Assembly: GCF_024746795.1 (NCBI RefSeq)
Contig: NZ_CP080524.1
Coordinates: forward strand, 1,240,001 to 1,304,000
Length of the DNA stretch: 64,000 nt
Reading direction: 5' to 3'
From: Mesorhizobium sp. AR10
GTDB lineage: Bacteria > Pseudomonadota > Alphaproteobacteria > Rhizobiales > Rhizobiaceae
Shown: in pieces, positions 27,383 through 35,822 of the stretch
How positions within the stretch are numbered: the first letter of the stretch is position 1
Layout: each line of letters starts with the position of its first letter
The notes under the pieces: generated by a model
Seen by the model: only the letters and a program-made list of their open reading frames with translations
The model's database searches: none
What the model was told of the DNA's origin: nothing
Translations under genes and position numbers: made by a program

Positions 27383-28093
27383 ATGGTCCGCGTCCTGGTG
27401 ACGAGGCCGGAACCGGGCGCCTCGCGCACGGCGCGGCAGCTTGAGAACATGGGTTTTCAGCCGATCCTGCTGCCGTTGACCGAAACGGAGGGCTTACCGG
27501 TCGGCGCGATCGCGAATGATGCCGTTGCCGTTGCGGTCACCAGCGCCAACGCCTTGCGCCATGTGCCGAAAGAAATCATCGCGGCGCTCGCCGGTTTGCC
27601 TTGCCATGCCGTCGGCAAAAGGACGGCGGAAGCGGCCCGCGCGTCGGGATTCTTGTCCGTCAGCGAGGGGCCAGGTGACGCCGTAGCGCTGGCCGATGCG
27701 ATTGCCGGCGGCTATACGGGCAAGTCGGTCATCTACCTATGCGGGCGGGTGCGGTTTCCGGCATTCGAGGCGCGGTTGCAGACTGCAGGGATCCAGGTCC
27801 GTGCCGTCGAGACCTACGACACCATTGCGCTGGGGTATTCCGATGATGAAATCCTGGCGCGGCTGTCCGGCCAGCCGGTCGAGGCCGTGCTGCTCTATTC
27901 GGCCAAGGCGGCAGCAGCGATACAAGCCTTGACCGCGCGGCCGGCGCTGCATCATCTTTTTGAAAAGACGCAGGTTTTCGCCCTGTCCGAGCGCATCGCC
28001 GCAACCTTGGACAATGTCGCCGGTGAAAAAATCCGCATTGCGACGGAACCGCATGAGGAGGCGTTGCTTGAGCTTTTGCGAGCCGGGCACTGA
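27383..28093 (+). CDS. hemD: Uroporphyrinogen-III synthase
   Basis: The 236-residue protein shows the weakly conserved HemD pattern: VLVTRPEPGASRTARQLENMGFQPILLPL at the start, AVAVTSANALRHV, and LLYSAKAAAAIQAL with FALSERIAATL near the end. It closes and inverts ring D of hydroxymethylbilane. Position directly after hemC strengthens the call. Confidence 0.93.
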   Translation: MVRVLVTRPEPGASRTARQLENMGFQPILLPLTETEGLPVGAIANDAVAVAVTSANALRHVPKEIIAALAGLPCHAVGKRTAEAARASGFLSVSEGPGDAVALADAIAGGYTGKSVIYLCGRVRFPAFEARLQTAGIQVRAVETYDTIALGYSDDEILARLSGQPVEAVLLYSAKAAAAIQALTARPALHHLFEKTQVFALSERIAATLDNVAGEKIRIATEPHEEALLELLRAGH

Positions 28094-28182
28094 CCCGTGT
28101 CATCACGCCGCCCCTTTTCACCGCTTGGTGATGTGCTAGACCCATTTGAACCATCCAGAAGCGAATTTTGCGGAGCCCAAGC

Positions 28183-29661
28183 ATGGTCAAGACGCCGAAG
28201 ATGCGACATTCGAAAAGCCGCCGCGAGCCGGTGACCATCGAGCTCGCCCCCGGGGCCGTGTCGCGCATCGTCGACGAGGATGCCGCCAAGGCGCCGGCCG
28301 AGGGTGCGAAGGCAGAGGATGCGGCGGACCTGTCGCAACCAGAGGCGCCGGAAGAGCCGGTGCATGCCGACCAGACCGATCTCGAGCCATGGGAGCATGC
28401 CGACGCCGCTCCGACTGCCGAGATCGAAGAGCAGGCAGATGCCGAGCCCAAAGGCCCTTCAGAACCGGAATCCCCCTATCCGGCCAGCTCGGACGCGCTG
28501 CCGAACCGCGCCAAGACCTCCGACTACAGTTTCGAAGACGCATCGCCCAAGGCGGGCGGGACCAAAGACGCACCACGAAAAGCTGAAACAAGGGACGAAC
28601 CCATGGCAGTGCAGCCGAAGCTTGGCGGCATCAACGGCATCGCCGCCGGCATCATCGGCGGCGTCATCGCACTGATTGGCGCGGGCGGGCTGCAGTTTGC
28701 CGGCCTGCTCGGCGCGCCGGGCTCCGGTGCGAGCGGCGTGTCGCTCGACAGCGTCAATGGCGAAATCGCCTCGCTGAAGACCGAGATCGCGGGCTTGAAG
28801 GAAGCCGGCGGCAACACCGATGCATCAGCCAAGGTGGATGGGCTGTCGGCGGCGCTGGATCAGGTCAAGACGGATGTTGCGGCACTGAAATCGGCGGTCG
28901 AGCAGGGCGGCGCCGGCGACACTGCCGGGCTTGCGGCACTTGGTGACAAGATCAAGCAGATCGAGACGGCGGTGGCGGCACTCGGACAGGCCGGTAGCAC
29001 GGCCCCGGTCGATCTCGGTCCGCTCAACGAAAAACTGGCCGGGCTCGACGCACTGGTGAAATCCGCCGGCGAGGCGGCGACCGCGCAGGAGGGACGGCTT
29101 ACGGCGCTGGAACAATCGGTGTCGCAGCTTTCCGGCAAGGTCGACGCGCAGGCTTCGCAGCCGAAGATCGCGCTCGCCATTGCCGCTTCGGCACTGAAGG
29201 CGGCGCTCGACCGCGGCGCGCCGTTTTCAGCGGAACTCGAAACCTTTGCGGCGATTTCGCCGGATGCGCCCGAGATAGCGACACTGCGGCCCTACGCCGA
29301 AAAGGGCGTTCCGACCCGCACCGAGATCGGATCGCAAGCCGAGGCTGCGGCCACTGCCATGGTCGCTGCCTCTGCACCTGTCGACGAGAATGCCGGCTTC
29401 CTGCAAAATCTGCTGTCGAGCGCCGAATCGCTGGTCAAGGTCAGGCCGATCGGCGCCGTCGAAGGCGCTGGCGCGCCGGAAACCGTCGCGCGCATGGAGG
29501 TGGCGGTCAGCCAGGGCGACTATGCCAAGGCGCTCAGCGAATACGCGACGCTGCCGGAAGCGGTGAAGGCCGCCGGCGCCGATTTTGCCGGCAAACTGAA
29601 GGCGCGCATGGAGGTCGAAACGCAGGTCGATGCGCTGATATCAGGCGCGATGAAGGCATGA
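28183..29661 (+). CDS. Mic60/mitofilin-like inner-membrane protein of the heme operon
   Basis: The 492-residue protein has an acidic, Pro/Glu-rich N-terminal region (residues 1-145), one membrane helix (INGIAAGIIGGVIALIGAGGLQFAGLL, about 150-175), a long coiled-coil region (about 190-330, many SLKTEIAGLKEA-like heptads) and a C-terminal part (ESLVKVRPIGAVEGAGAPETVARMEVAVSQGDYAKAL) matching the mitofilin signature. Alphaproteobacterial Mic60 genes are known to lie between hemD and hemY, and this one does. It is inferred to shape the inner membrane. CGGAG precedes the ATG; an upstream in-frame TTG at 28168 is possible. Confidence 0.85.
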   Translation: MVKTPKMRHSKSRREPVTIELAPGAVSRIVDEDAAKAPAEGAKAEDAADLSQPEAPEEPVHADQTDLEPWEHADAAPTAEIEEQADAEPKGPSEPESPYPASSDALPNRAKTSDYSFEDASPKAGGTKDAPRKAETRDEPMAVQPKLGGINGIAAGIIGGVIALIGAGGLQFAGLLGAPGSGASGVSLDSVNGEIASLKTEIAGLKEAGGNTDASAKVDGLSAALDQVKTDVAALKSAVEQGGAGDTAGLAALGDKIKQIETAVAALGQAGSTAPVDLGPLNEKLAGLDALVKSAGEAATAQEGRLTALEQSVSQLSGKVDAQASQPKIALAIAASALKAALDRGAPFSAELETFAAISPDAPEIATLRPYAEKGVPTRTEIGSQAEAAATAMVAASAPVDENAGFLQNLLSSAESLVKVRPIGAVEGAGAPETVARMEVAVSQGDYAKALSEYATLPEAVKAAGADFAGKLKARMEVETQVDALISGAMKA

Positions 29662-29671
29662 GGAAGACACG

Positions 29672-31291
29672 ATGATCCGAATTCTCATCTTCCTCGTCGT
29701 CGTCTTCGCACTCGGCCTCGGCTTCGCCTGGCTGGCCGACCGGCCGGGCGAGATGGTGGTCACTTTCAACGGCTATCAGTACCAGGTCAGTCTGATGGTG
29801 GCGGCGGTTGCTGTCGTGGCCGTCGTCGCCGCGGTGATGATCGTCTGGTGGCTGATCAAGTCGCTGTGGAACAGCCCCTATACCATCTCGCGCTATTTCC
29901 GCGTGCGCCGCCGCGACCGTGGCTATCAGGCATTGTCGACCGGCATGATCGCGGCCGGCGCCGGCGATGGCGCGCTGGCCCGCAAGAAGACCAAGGAAGC
30001 GGCCAAGCTGATCCGCTCCGACCAGGAGCCGCTGATCCAGTTGCTCGAGGCGCAGGCCTCGCTGCTCGAAGGCGACCATGAGGGCGCGCGCGAAAAGTTC
30101 GAGACCATGCTCGACGATCCGGAAATGCGGCTGCTCGGTCTGCGCGGGCTTTATCTCGAAGCCGAACGCCTCGGCGACCGCAACGCGGCGCGACATTATG
30201 CCGGCCGCGCCGCGGTGATGGCGCCGCAACTGGCCTGGGCCGCCGAATCGACGCTGGAAGATCTGACCGGACACGGCGACTGGGACGGCGCGCTGAGGCT
30301 GGTCGAGGCGCAAAAGTCGACGCGGCAGATCGAGCGCGACGCCGCCAACCGGCGCCGCGCCGTGCTGCTCACCGCCAAGGCGCAGGCGCTGCTCGACAGC
30401 GATCCCAACGCCGCGAGAACCGCGGCGATAGAGGCCAACCGGCTGCGGCCGGATTTCGCCCCGGCTGCGGTCGTGGCGGCAACCGCGCTGTTTCGGCAGA
30501 ACGACGTGCGCAAGGGTTCAAAAATCCTCGAGGCGGCCTGGAAGGCCGAGCCGCATCCGGAGATCGCGGAACTCTACACCCATGCCCGGCCGGGCGATGC
30601 GGTGGTTGATCGCCTGAACCGGGCGAAGAAGCTGCAGGAGATGAAGAAGAACCACGCCGAGTCGTCGCTGACGGTGGCGCGCGCCGCGCTCGACGCGCAG
30701 GACTTTGCCACCGCGCGGCGCGAAGCGGAGGCGGCTATCCGGATGGATCGCCGTGAGGGCGCCTATCTGCTTCTGGCCGACATCGAGGAGGCCGAGACCG
30801 GCGACCAGGGCAAGGTGCGGCAGTTGCTGTCGAAGGCGGTCAGGGCGCCACGCGATCCGGCCTGGGTTGCCGACGGCGTCGTCTCCGAGCGCTGGGCACC
30901 GGTATCGCCGGTCACCGGCAAGCTCGACGCGTTCGAATGGCGCGCGCCGATGGAGCGGCTCGGCCAGCTCATCGACAGCCACGAGGAGACGCCGGACGCT
31001 GAAGTGCCGGCCATCGCGGCGCCAGCCAAGCCGGCAAAGGAAAGAGCGGCCGAGGTGATCGATCATCCGACAGTTTCTGCCGGCAAGACCACTGCCGCTG
31101 ATGAAGCTGAACCGGAACGTCCGGATAGCGAGGGCCATGTCACGCCCGTCACCGCCGCAGCGTTTGCCGCGGTGCCGGCCGATGCCGAAGCAGTCGAGCC
31201 GGCGGAGGAGTTGACCCGGCTGCCAGACGATCCCGGCGTCGACCCTGATGACGAAGCGGAGAAATCACCGCGCCGGTTCCGTTTGTTTTGA
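29672..31291 (+). CDS. hemY: HemY family heme biosynthesis-associated protein
   Basis: The 539-residue protein has two N-terminal membrane helices (residues 1-20 and about 42-65) enclosing PGEMVVTFNGYQYQVS, the HemY-N signature, followed by a long TPR-like helical region (residues about 90-430) and an acidic low-complexity tail. HemY here is the alphaproteobacterial/enterobacterial type, not protoporphyrinogen oxidase. It may scaffold heme enzymes or Mic60 at the membrane. It starts 10 bases after the Mic60 stop. Confidence 0.92.
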   Translation: MIRILIFLVVVFALGLGFAWLADRPGEMVVTFNGYQYQVSLMVAAVAVVAVVAAVMIVWWLIKSLWNSPYTISRYFRVRRRDRGYQALSTGMIAAGAGDGALARKKTKEAAKLIRSDQEPLIQLLEAQASLLEGDHEGAREKFETMLDDPEMRLLGLRGLYLEAERLGDRNAARHYAGRAAVMAPQLAWAAESTLEDLTGHGDWDGALRLVEAQKSTRQIERDAANRRRAVLLTAKAQALLDSDPNAARTAAIEANRLRPDFAPAAVVAATALFRQNDVRKGSKILEAAWKAEPHPEIAELYTHARPGDAVVDRLNRAKKLQEMKKNHAESSLTVARAALDAQDFATARREAEAAIRMDRREGAYLLLADIEEAETGDQGKVRQLLSKAVRAPRDPAWVADGVVSERWAPVSPVTGKLDAFEWRAPMERLGQLIDSHEETPDAEVPAIAAPAKPAKERAAEVIDHPTVSAGKTTAADEAEPERPDSEGHVTPVTAAAFAAVPADAEAVEPAEELTRLPDDPGVDPDDEAEKSPRRFRLF

Positions 31292-31321
31292 TCTGACTTT
31301 TGGGCGATGGGGTATACGTTG

Positions 31322-31801
31322 ATGTTCGAACGCGTTCTGTCATTTCTCAGGGATTTGCCGGCCGGCTCCGGCGCGCATGCCAGCGCGGACGATCCGCGCG
31401 TTGCCGCGTCGGCCCTTCTCTACCATGTGATGAACGCCGACGGCATACGCCAGGATGTCGAGTGGGAACGGTTCAAGGCAGTGCTGGCGGAAAGCTACTC
31501 GATCAGTGGCGATGAACTCGATGCGCTGGCCGCCGCCGGCGAGAGCGCCGACAATGAAGCGATCGATCTCTATGCCTTCACCAGCGTGCTGAAGCGCCAT
31601 CTCGATGCCGAGGCACGCAAGGCCTTCATCGGCCTGATGTGGGAGATCGTCTACGCCGACGGCGAATTGCACGAGCTCGAGGACAACACCGTCTGGCGCG
31701 TCGCCGAGCTGATCGGTGTCGAACGCCGCGACCGCATCGAGGCGCGCCGCAAGGCGGCGGCCCACGCTCCCGGCGCGACAGGAACGTCAAGCGACGAATA
31801 G
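31322..31801 (+). CDS. TerB family protein
   Basis: The 159-residue protein matches TerB: AASALLYHVMNADGIRQDVEWERFKAVL in the first half and LDAEARKAFIGLMWEIVYADGELHELEDNTVWRVAELIGV in the second, each with the conserved acidic metal-binding pattern. TerB proteins occur in tellurite-resistance operons but many, as here, stand alone. It starts 30 bases after hemY, so it may be the last gene of the heme operon. Confidence 0.9.
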   Translation: MFERVLSFLRDLPAGSGAHASADDPRVAASALLYHVMNADGIRQDVEWERFKAVLAESYSISGDELDALAAAGESADNEAIDLYAFTSVLKRHLDAEARKAFIGLMWEIVYADGELHELEDNTVWRVAELIGVERRDRIEARRKAAAHAPGATGTSSDE

Positions 31802-31819
31802 ACAGGATCCCGCCTTCCG

Positions 31820-32536
31820 ATGCCTCCGAGACCGAGTTCGAAACCAAAGATCCTGATCGTGCTGCATCAGGAGAATTCGAGCCCTGGACGTGTCGGCCAC
31901 ATGCTGCTCGAGGAAGGCTTCGATCTCGACATCCGCCGCCCGCCGCTCGGCGACGCCTTGCCGGAAACGCTGGACGGCCATGCCGGCACCGTGGTGTTCG
32001 GCGGACCGATGAGCGCCAATGACGAGGACGAGTTCGTTCGCCGCGAGACCAACTGGCTGGAAATTCCGCTACGGGAGAACCGGCCATTCCTCGGCATCTG
32101 CCTTGGCGCACAGATGCTGGCCAACCATCTCGGCGGCAAGGTCGAGGGTCACGGCGAGGGACTGGTCGAGATCGGCTGGTATCCGCTGAAGGCGACGGAA
32201 GCGGGCCGCAAGCTGATGCACTGGCCGGAGATGGTCTACCAGTTCCACCGCGAGGGGTTCTCGCTGCCGAAGGATGCGACGTTGCTGGCAACGGCCGAAA
32301 CTTATCCCAACCAGGCGTTCCGCTATGGCGACAATGCCTGGGGCATCCAGTTCCATGGCGAGCTGACCAGGATGATGATGCAGCGCTGGGTGGTGCGCGG
32401 CGCGCACCGTTTCGAATTGCCCGGCGCACAGCCCGGCCGCGACCATCTCGGCGGCCGGCTGATCTGGGACATGCACCTCAAGCGCTGGCTGGGTGAGTTT
32501 TTGCAGACGATTTTTGGGCGGCCGGTTGCGCGCTAG
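31820..32536 (+). CDS. Type 1 glutamine amidotransferase (GMP synthase-like)
   Basis: The 238-residue protein is a class I GATase: nucleophile Cys in PFLGICLGAQMLANHLGG (residues about 92-109), and the His/Glu pair in GIQFHGELT near residue 181. No synthetase domain follows, so its ammonia acceptor is unknown. It may hydrolyse gamma-glutamyl compounds or supply ammonia to a partner encoded elsewhere. It begins 18 bases after the terB stop. Confidence 0.88.
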   Translation: MPPRPSSKPKILIVLHQENSSPGRVGHMLLEEGFDLDIRRPPLGDALPETLDGHAGTVVFGGPMSANDEDEFVRRETNWLEIPLRENRPFLGICLGAQMLANHLGGKVEGHGEGLVEIGWYPLKATEAGRKLMHWPEMVYQFHREGFSLPKDATLLATAETYPNQAFRYGDNAWGIQFHGELTRMMMQRWVVRGAHRFELPGAQPGRDHLGGRLIWDMHLKRWLGEFLQTIFGRPVAR

Positions 32537-32539
32537 TTA

Positions 32540-33781
32540 TCAGGTTCGTCCGTTGAGGTGGCGCACCTTCCTGAGCGCAGGGAATAAGAAGGCCCAGATG
32601 CCGGCGACCGCAATGGCGCCGACGCCGCCGATCACCACTGCCGGCACGGTGCCGATCAGTGCTGCCATTGTGCCGGCGCGGAATTCACCCAGTTCGTTGG
32701 AAGCGCCGACGAAGACCTGGTTGACGGCGTTGACGCGGCCGCGCACCCGGTCCGGCGTCCACAGCTGGATCAGCGTCTCTCTGATGTAGACGCTGAACAT
32801 GTCGGTGGCGCCGAGGAGGGCGAGTGCGACAATCGACAGCCAGGTGATGGTCGACAGGCCGAACAGCACGGTAAAGGCGCCGAACAGAGCGACGAAGCCA
32901 AGCATGATCAGGCCGGCATGGTTGCGGATTGGATGTCCGGCCAGCCAGATGGCGACGCAGATGGCGCCGACCGCCGGGGCCGAGCGCAGCAGTCCGAGGC
33001 CCCAGGGGCCAAGTTCGAGGATATCGCGCGCATAGACCGGCAACAGCGCCGAGGCGCCGGACAAAAGTACGGCAAACAGGTCGAGCGAGATGGCGCCGAG
33101 AACGATTTTCTCGCTCCAGATATAGCCAAAGCCGGCGAACAGGGTCTGCATCGTCGGCTTGTCGGTTTCGCTGCGTTGGGCCGGCTTCGGGATGGTGAAG
33201 ATCAATACCGCGGCTACCAGCATGAGCACGGCGGCGGTGGCATATGCGGCTTCCGCCGAAAGCCCGTAGAGCAGGCCGCCAGCGACCGGCCCGACGATGG
33301 TCGCCGTCTGCCAGGCGGATGAGTTCCAGGCGATCGCGTTGGCAAAATCCTGCGGCGGCACGAGGTTGGCGAAAAGCGAGGACGAGGCCGGCCCGAAGAA
33401 GGCGCGCGCAATGCCGAACATGGCGAGCACGACGAAGATCGGTGCCGGTCCGCTGAGGCCGCGTAGCGTCAGCAGCAGAAGCGCCAGTGCACAGATCGCT
33501 TCCAGCAGCACCGCCACCGCCATGATCAGGCGGCGGCCGAAACGGTCGGCTATCGCCCCGGTGACCAGCACCAGCAACAGCGACGGCAGGAACTGGACAA
33601 TGCCGACGAGGCCGAGATCGAACGGATCGCGGGTCAGGTCATAGACCTGCCAACCGACTGCGACAGAGACGATCTGGGTGGCGAATGTCGAGAGGAAACG
33701 CGCTGCCCAGTAGCTCAGGAAGGCGCGGTGCCGGAAGGCGGCATAGCGCTGCTCAGGCGGTGTATGAGTATCGGATGTCAT
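32540..33781 (-). CDS. MFS transporter (EntS-like exporter)
   Basis: The 413-residue protein has 12 predicted helices and major-facilitator motifs, with GAIADRFGRRLIMAVAV between helices 2 and 3. The start HRAFLSYWAARFLSTFATQIVSVAVGWQVYDLT fits the MFS_3/EntS exporter group. The substrate is unknown. The ATG at 33781 is preferred because homology begins there; an ATG further upstream at 33853 lies in repeat DNA. It is convergent with the amidotransferase gene. Confidence 0.88.
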   Translation of the reverse strand: MTSDTHTPPEQRYAAFRHRAFLSYWAARFLSTFATQIVSVAVGWQVYDLTRDPFDLGLVGIVQFLPSLLLVLVTGAIADRFGRRLIMAVAVLLEAICALALLLLTLRGLSGPAPIFVVLAMFGIARAFFGPASSSLFANLVPPQDFANAIAWNSSAWQTATIVGPVAGGLLYGLSAEAAYATAAVLMLVAAVLIFTIPKPAQRSETDKPTMQTLFAGFGYIWSEKIVLGAISLDLFAVLLSGASALLPVYARDILELGPWGLGLLRSAPAVGAICVAIWLAGHPIRNHAGLIMLGFVALFGAFTVLFGLSTITWLSIVALALLGATDMFSVYIRETLIQLWTPDRVRGRVNAVNQVFVGASNELGEFRAGTMAALIGTVPAVVIGGVGAIAVAGIWAFLFPALRKVRHLNGRT

Positions 33782-33806
33782 GGAGATAGGCCCCGTTGCA
33801 ATGGCA

Positions 33807-33914
33807 TTGGAGCGACGTGCGTCCAATTTGACGCACAAAGTACGCTCCAACACTTTTTAGTCTTCGCATCGTGCTTTCCGAAAATCGGAACCGATTTTCG
33901 GGCCGATGCGATGC
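33807..33914. repeat. Rhizobial intergenic palindromic repeat, full composite
   Basis: Two hairpins are joined by a short spacer. The first has GGAGCG...CGCTCC with inner GTGCGTC / GACGCAC. The second has CCGAAAATCGG and CCGATTTTCGG, an 11-bp perfect stem with an AA turn, flanked by CGCATCG...CGATGCG. This layout is that of the RIME-like composite repeats of rhizobia. It lies in the leader of the MFS gene. Confidence 0.75.
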
Positions 33915-34044
33915 CGGCGGGGCACTTCCACGATTGGCGCTGGTCCGGCCAAGGGAACTTTAGTTCAGTTCGCGGCGGGGGTGTGCGCCTAAATTCGGTC
34001 TGGATCAAGTATTTTCCGACCATGGCATGCGTTGGCGAAAGGGC

Positions 34045-34470
34045 TCAAACGCTGCTCAGCATCAGGCTGGTTTCGCTGTTGAGGATGCCATCGATTGCCC
34101 TGACTTCGCGTAGCACACGGTCGAAGTCCGAGAGGCTCGCCGCATGGATCTCGGCGATCAGGTCCCAGGTTCCGTTGGTCGTATGCAGCGCATACAGCTC
34201 TGGTATGCCACGCAGCCTTTTAATGATCGTGGTGGTGGATTTCCCAGCGACCTCGATCATCATGATGGCGTGGATGGCGCGATCGTCTATGTCCTGGCGC
34301 ACCCGGACGGTGAAGCCAAGTACTGCGCCTGACGACAGCAGTTTGTCCAGCCGCGCCTGCACCGTTCCGCGCGTGACATAGAGCACATCCGCAAGCTTGG
34401 AAATGGGCGCGCGGCCATCCTCCCTGAGGATCGAGATCAGCCGGCGATCGATTTCGTCGAATATGTGCAT
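34045..34470 (-). CDS. Lrp/AsnC-family transcriptional regulator
   Basis: The 141-residue protein has the N-terminal helix-turn-helix (DRRLISILREDGRAPISKLADVLYVTRGTVQARLDKLL) and the C-terminal RAM effector domain (VAGKSTTTIIKRLRGIPELYALHTTNGTWDLIAEI). It probably responds to an amino acid. It is divergent from the cyclodeaminase remnant and CtlX-type gene, so arginine, ornithine or citrulline metabolism is its likely target. Confidence 0.92.
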   Translation of the reverse strand: MHIFDEIDRRLISILREDGRAPISKLADVLYVTRGTVQARLDKLLSSGAVLGFTVRVRQDIDDRAIHAIMMIEVAGKSTTTIIKRLRGIPELYALHTTNGTWDLIAEIHAASLSDFDRVLREVRAIDGILNSETSLMLSSV

Positions 34471-34608
34471 GTCAATGTTGCAAACCCGTGGTGAACATAT
34501 TGCCAGGTTCTAGCATCGAATTCGATCATTTTGCAGGTTTCTTGTAAATTTTGCCAGCCGTATTGTCTGACCTCGTTCACAAAATCCTTTTCGAGGCGGA
34601 GCGCATCG

Positions 34609-34824
34609 ATGGTGCAGCATGTCGGCACGGCTAACCTGATACGGCTGGTCGATTCGATCGGGATGGAACCCTTCATCGCCGGTTTGGCGGACTACATCGC
34701 GACCGATTTCCACCGCTGGGACAGTTTCGAGAGATCCGCGCGCCTGGCCGATCCATGGAACCTGTTCGGCCTGGTGTCGGCGCCCGCCTCCAGCGGCCCG
34801 GTCTCGGCTTGCGCGGCGGAATGA
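34609..34824 (+). pseudogene. Ornithine cyclodeaminase, N-terminal remnant
   Basis: The 71-residue frame starts MVQHVGTANLIRLVDSIG and continues IAGLADYIATDFHRWDSFERSARLA, which matches the first 55 or so residues of the bacterial ornithine cyclodeaminase family (about 340-360 residues). After ...RLA the match stops and an unrelated tail runs to a TGA. More than 80% of the enzyme, including its NAD- and substrate-binding parts, is missing. The end overlaps the next ATG (ATGA). The most likely cause is a deletion joining the gene to the CtlX-type gene. Confidence 0.62.
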
Positions 34825-35753
34825 CCATGCGTTCCGTTTCTGCCCAAGCACCGCGCGGCGTCGTCATGATCCGCCCGCATCATTTCACCCCCAACGAGGC
34901 GACCGCCGCCGACAACGCGTTTCAGAACCGCGACGGTACGCGGACGGCTGCCCTCATCCGCGCCGAGGCTTACCAGGAATCGACACGCATGGCGGCCCGC
35001 CTCGAGGCGGCCGGCGTTACCGTCCATCTCTTCGAGGACGAGACCGAAGAGCGTCCGGATTCGGTCTTCCCGAACAACTGGTTTTCGACCCATTCCGGCG
35101 GCCATGTCGCCGTCTATCCGATGTTTTCGCCCAGCCGGCAGGCGGAACGGCGATGGGACATCATCGAGTTCCTCAAGCGGCATTACCGCGTCCAGGACGT
35201 CATCGACTATTCCGGGCTGGAGCAAGACGGCATCTTCCTCGAAGGTACCGGCGCCATGGTCCTCGACCATATCGAGCGCGTCGCCTATGCAGCCCGGTCG
35301 AACCGCACCAATGAGGTGGCGCTGGAACGCTTCTGCACCCACTTCAACTTCGAACCGATGCTGTTCGATGCCTTCGACCGATCGGGGCGGCCCATCTACC
35401 ACACCAACGTCATGATGTGCGTCGGCACCGAACTCTGCCTCATCGGTCTCACCAGCATCGCGTCGGATCGCCGGCGGGCCGAAGTCCGCGAACGGCTGGA
35501 AGCGGGAGGGCGCATTGTCATCGATCTGACAGCTGAGCAGATCGAAGCGTTCGCGGGCAACGCCCTTGAGCTCCAGGGACGCGACGGTCGCCTGCTTGCA
35601 ATCTCATCGCGGGCGATGCGGTCGCTGCGACCTGACCAGATCGCCGCCATCGAGCGCTGCATCGCTCCGGTCAGCCTCGACATTCCGACCATAGAGCTGG
35701 CGGGCGGATCGGTTCGTTGCATGCTGGCAGGGGTCCATCTGGCGCAGCGGTGA
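34821..35753 (+). CDS. CtlX-type citrulline/arginine deiminase-superfamily hydrolase
   Basis: The 310-residue protein belongs to the guanidino-group-modifying (pentein) superfamily. The pattern VVMIRPHHFTPNEATAADNAFQ, DSVFPNNWFSTHSGGHVAVYPMFSPSRQAERR, FLEGTGAMVLDH, IYHTNVMMCVG (catalytic His) and SVRCMLAGVHL (catalytic Cys at the end) fits CtlX. It probably hydrolyses citrulline or a related guanidino/ureido compound. It overlaps the truncated cyclodeaminase frame by 4 bases and lies opposite an Lrp gene. Confidence 0.85.
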   Translation: MTMRSVSAQAPRGVVMIRPHHFTPNEATAADNAFQNRDGTRTAALIRAEAYQESTRMAARLEAAGVTVHLFEDETEERPDSVFPNNWFSTHSGGHVAVYPMFSPSRQAERRWDIIEFLKRHYRVQDVIDYSGLEQDGIFLEGTGAMVLDHIERVAYAARSNRTNEVALERFCTHFNFEPMLFDAFDRSGRPIYHTNVMMCVGTELCLIGLTSIASDRRRAEVRERLEAGGRIVIDLTAEQIEAFAGNALELQGRDGRLLAISSRAMRSLRPDQIAAIERCIAPVSLDIPTIELAGGSVRCMLAGVHLAQR

Positions 35754-35822
35754 ACCGGGGATTTCCGCTTTCGGCCGCACCGCCGAGGGTCAATGCAGAG
35801 CAGGAAATCTGAGCGACGGCGC

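Noticed and set aside
28183..28620. The first 145 residues of the Mic60-like protein as a separate gene
   Set aside because: The frame continues without a break into the membrane helix; an internal ATG at 28603 exists but a separate gene would leave the long frame unexplained.
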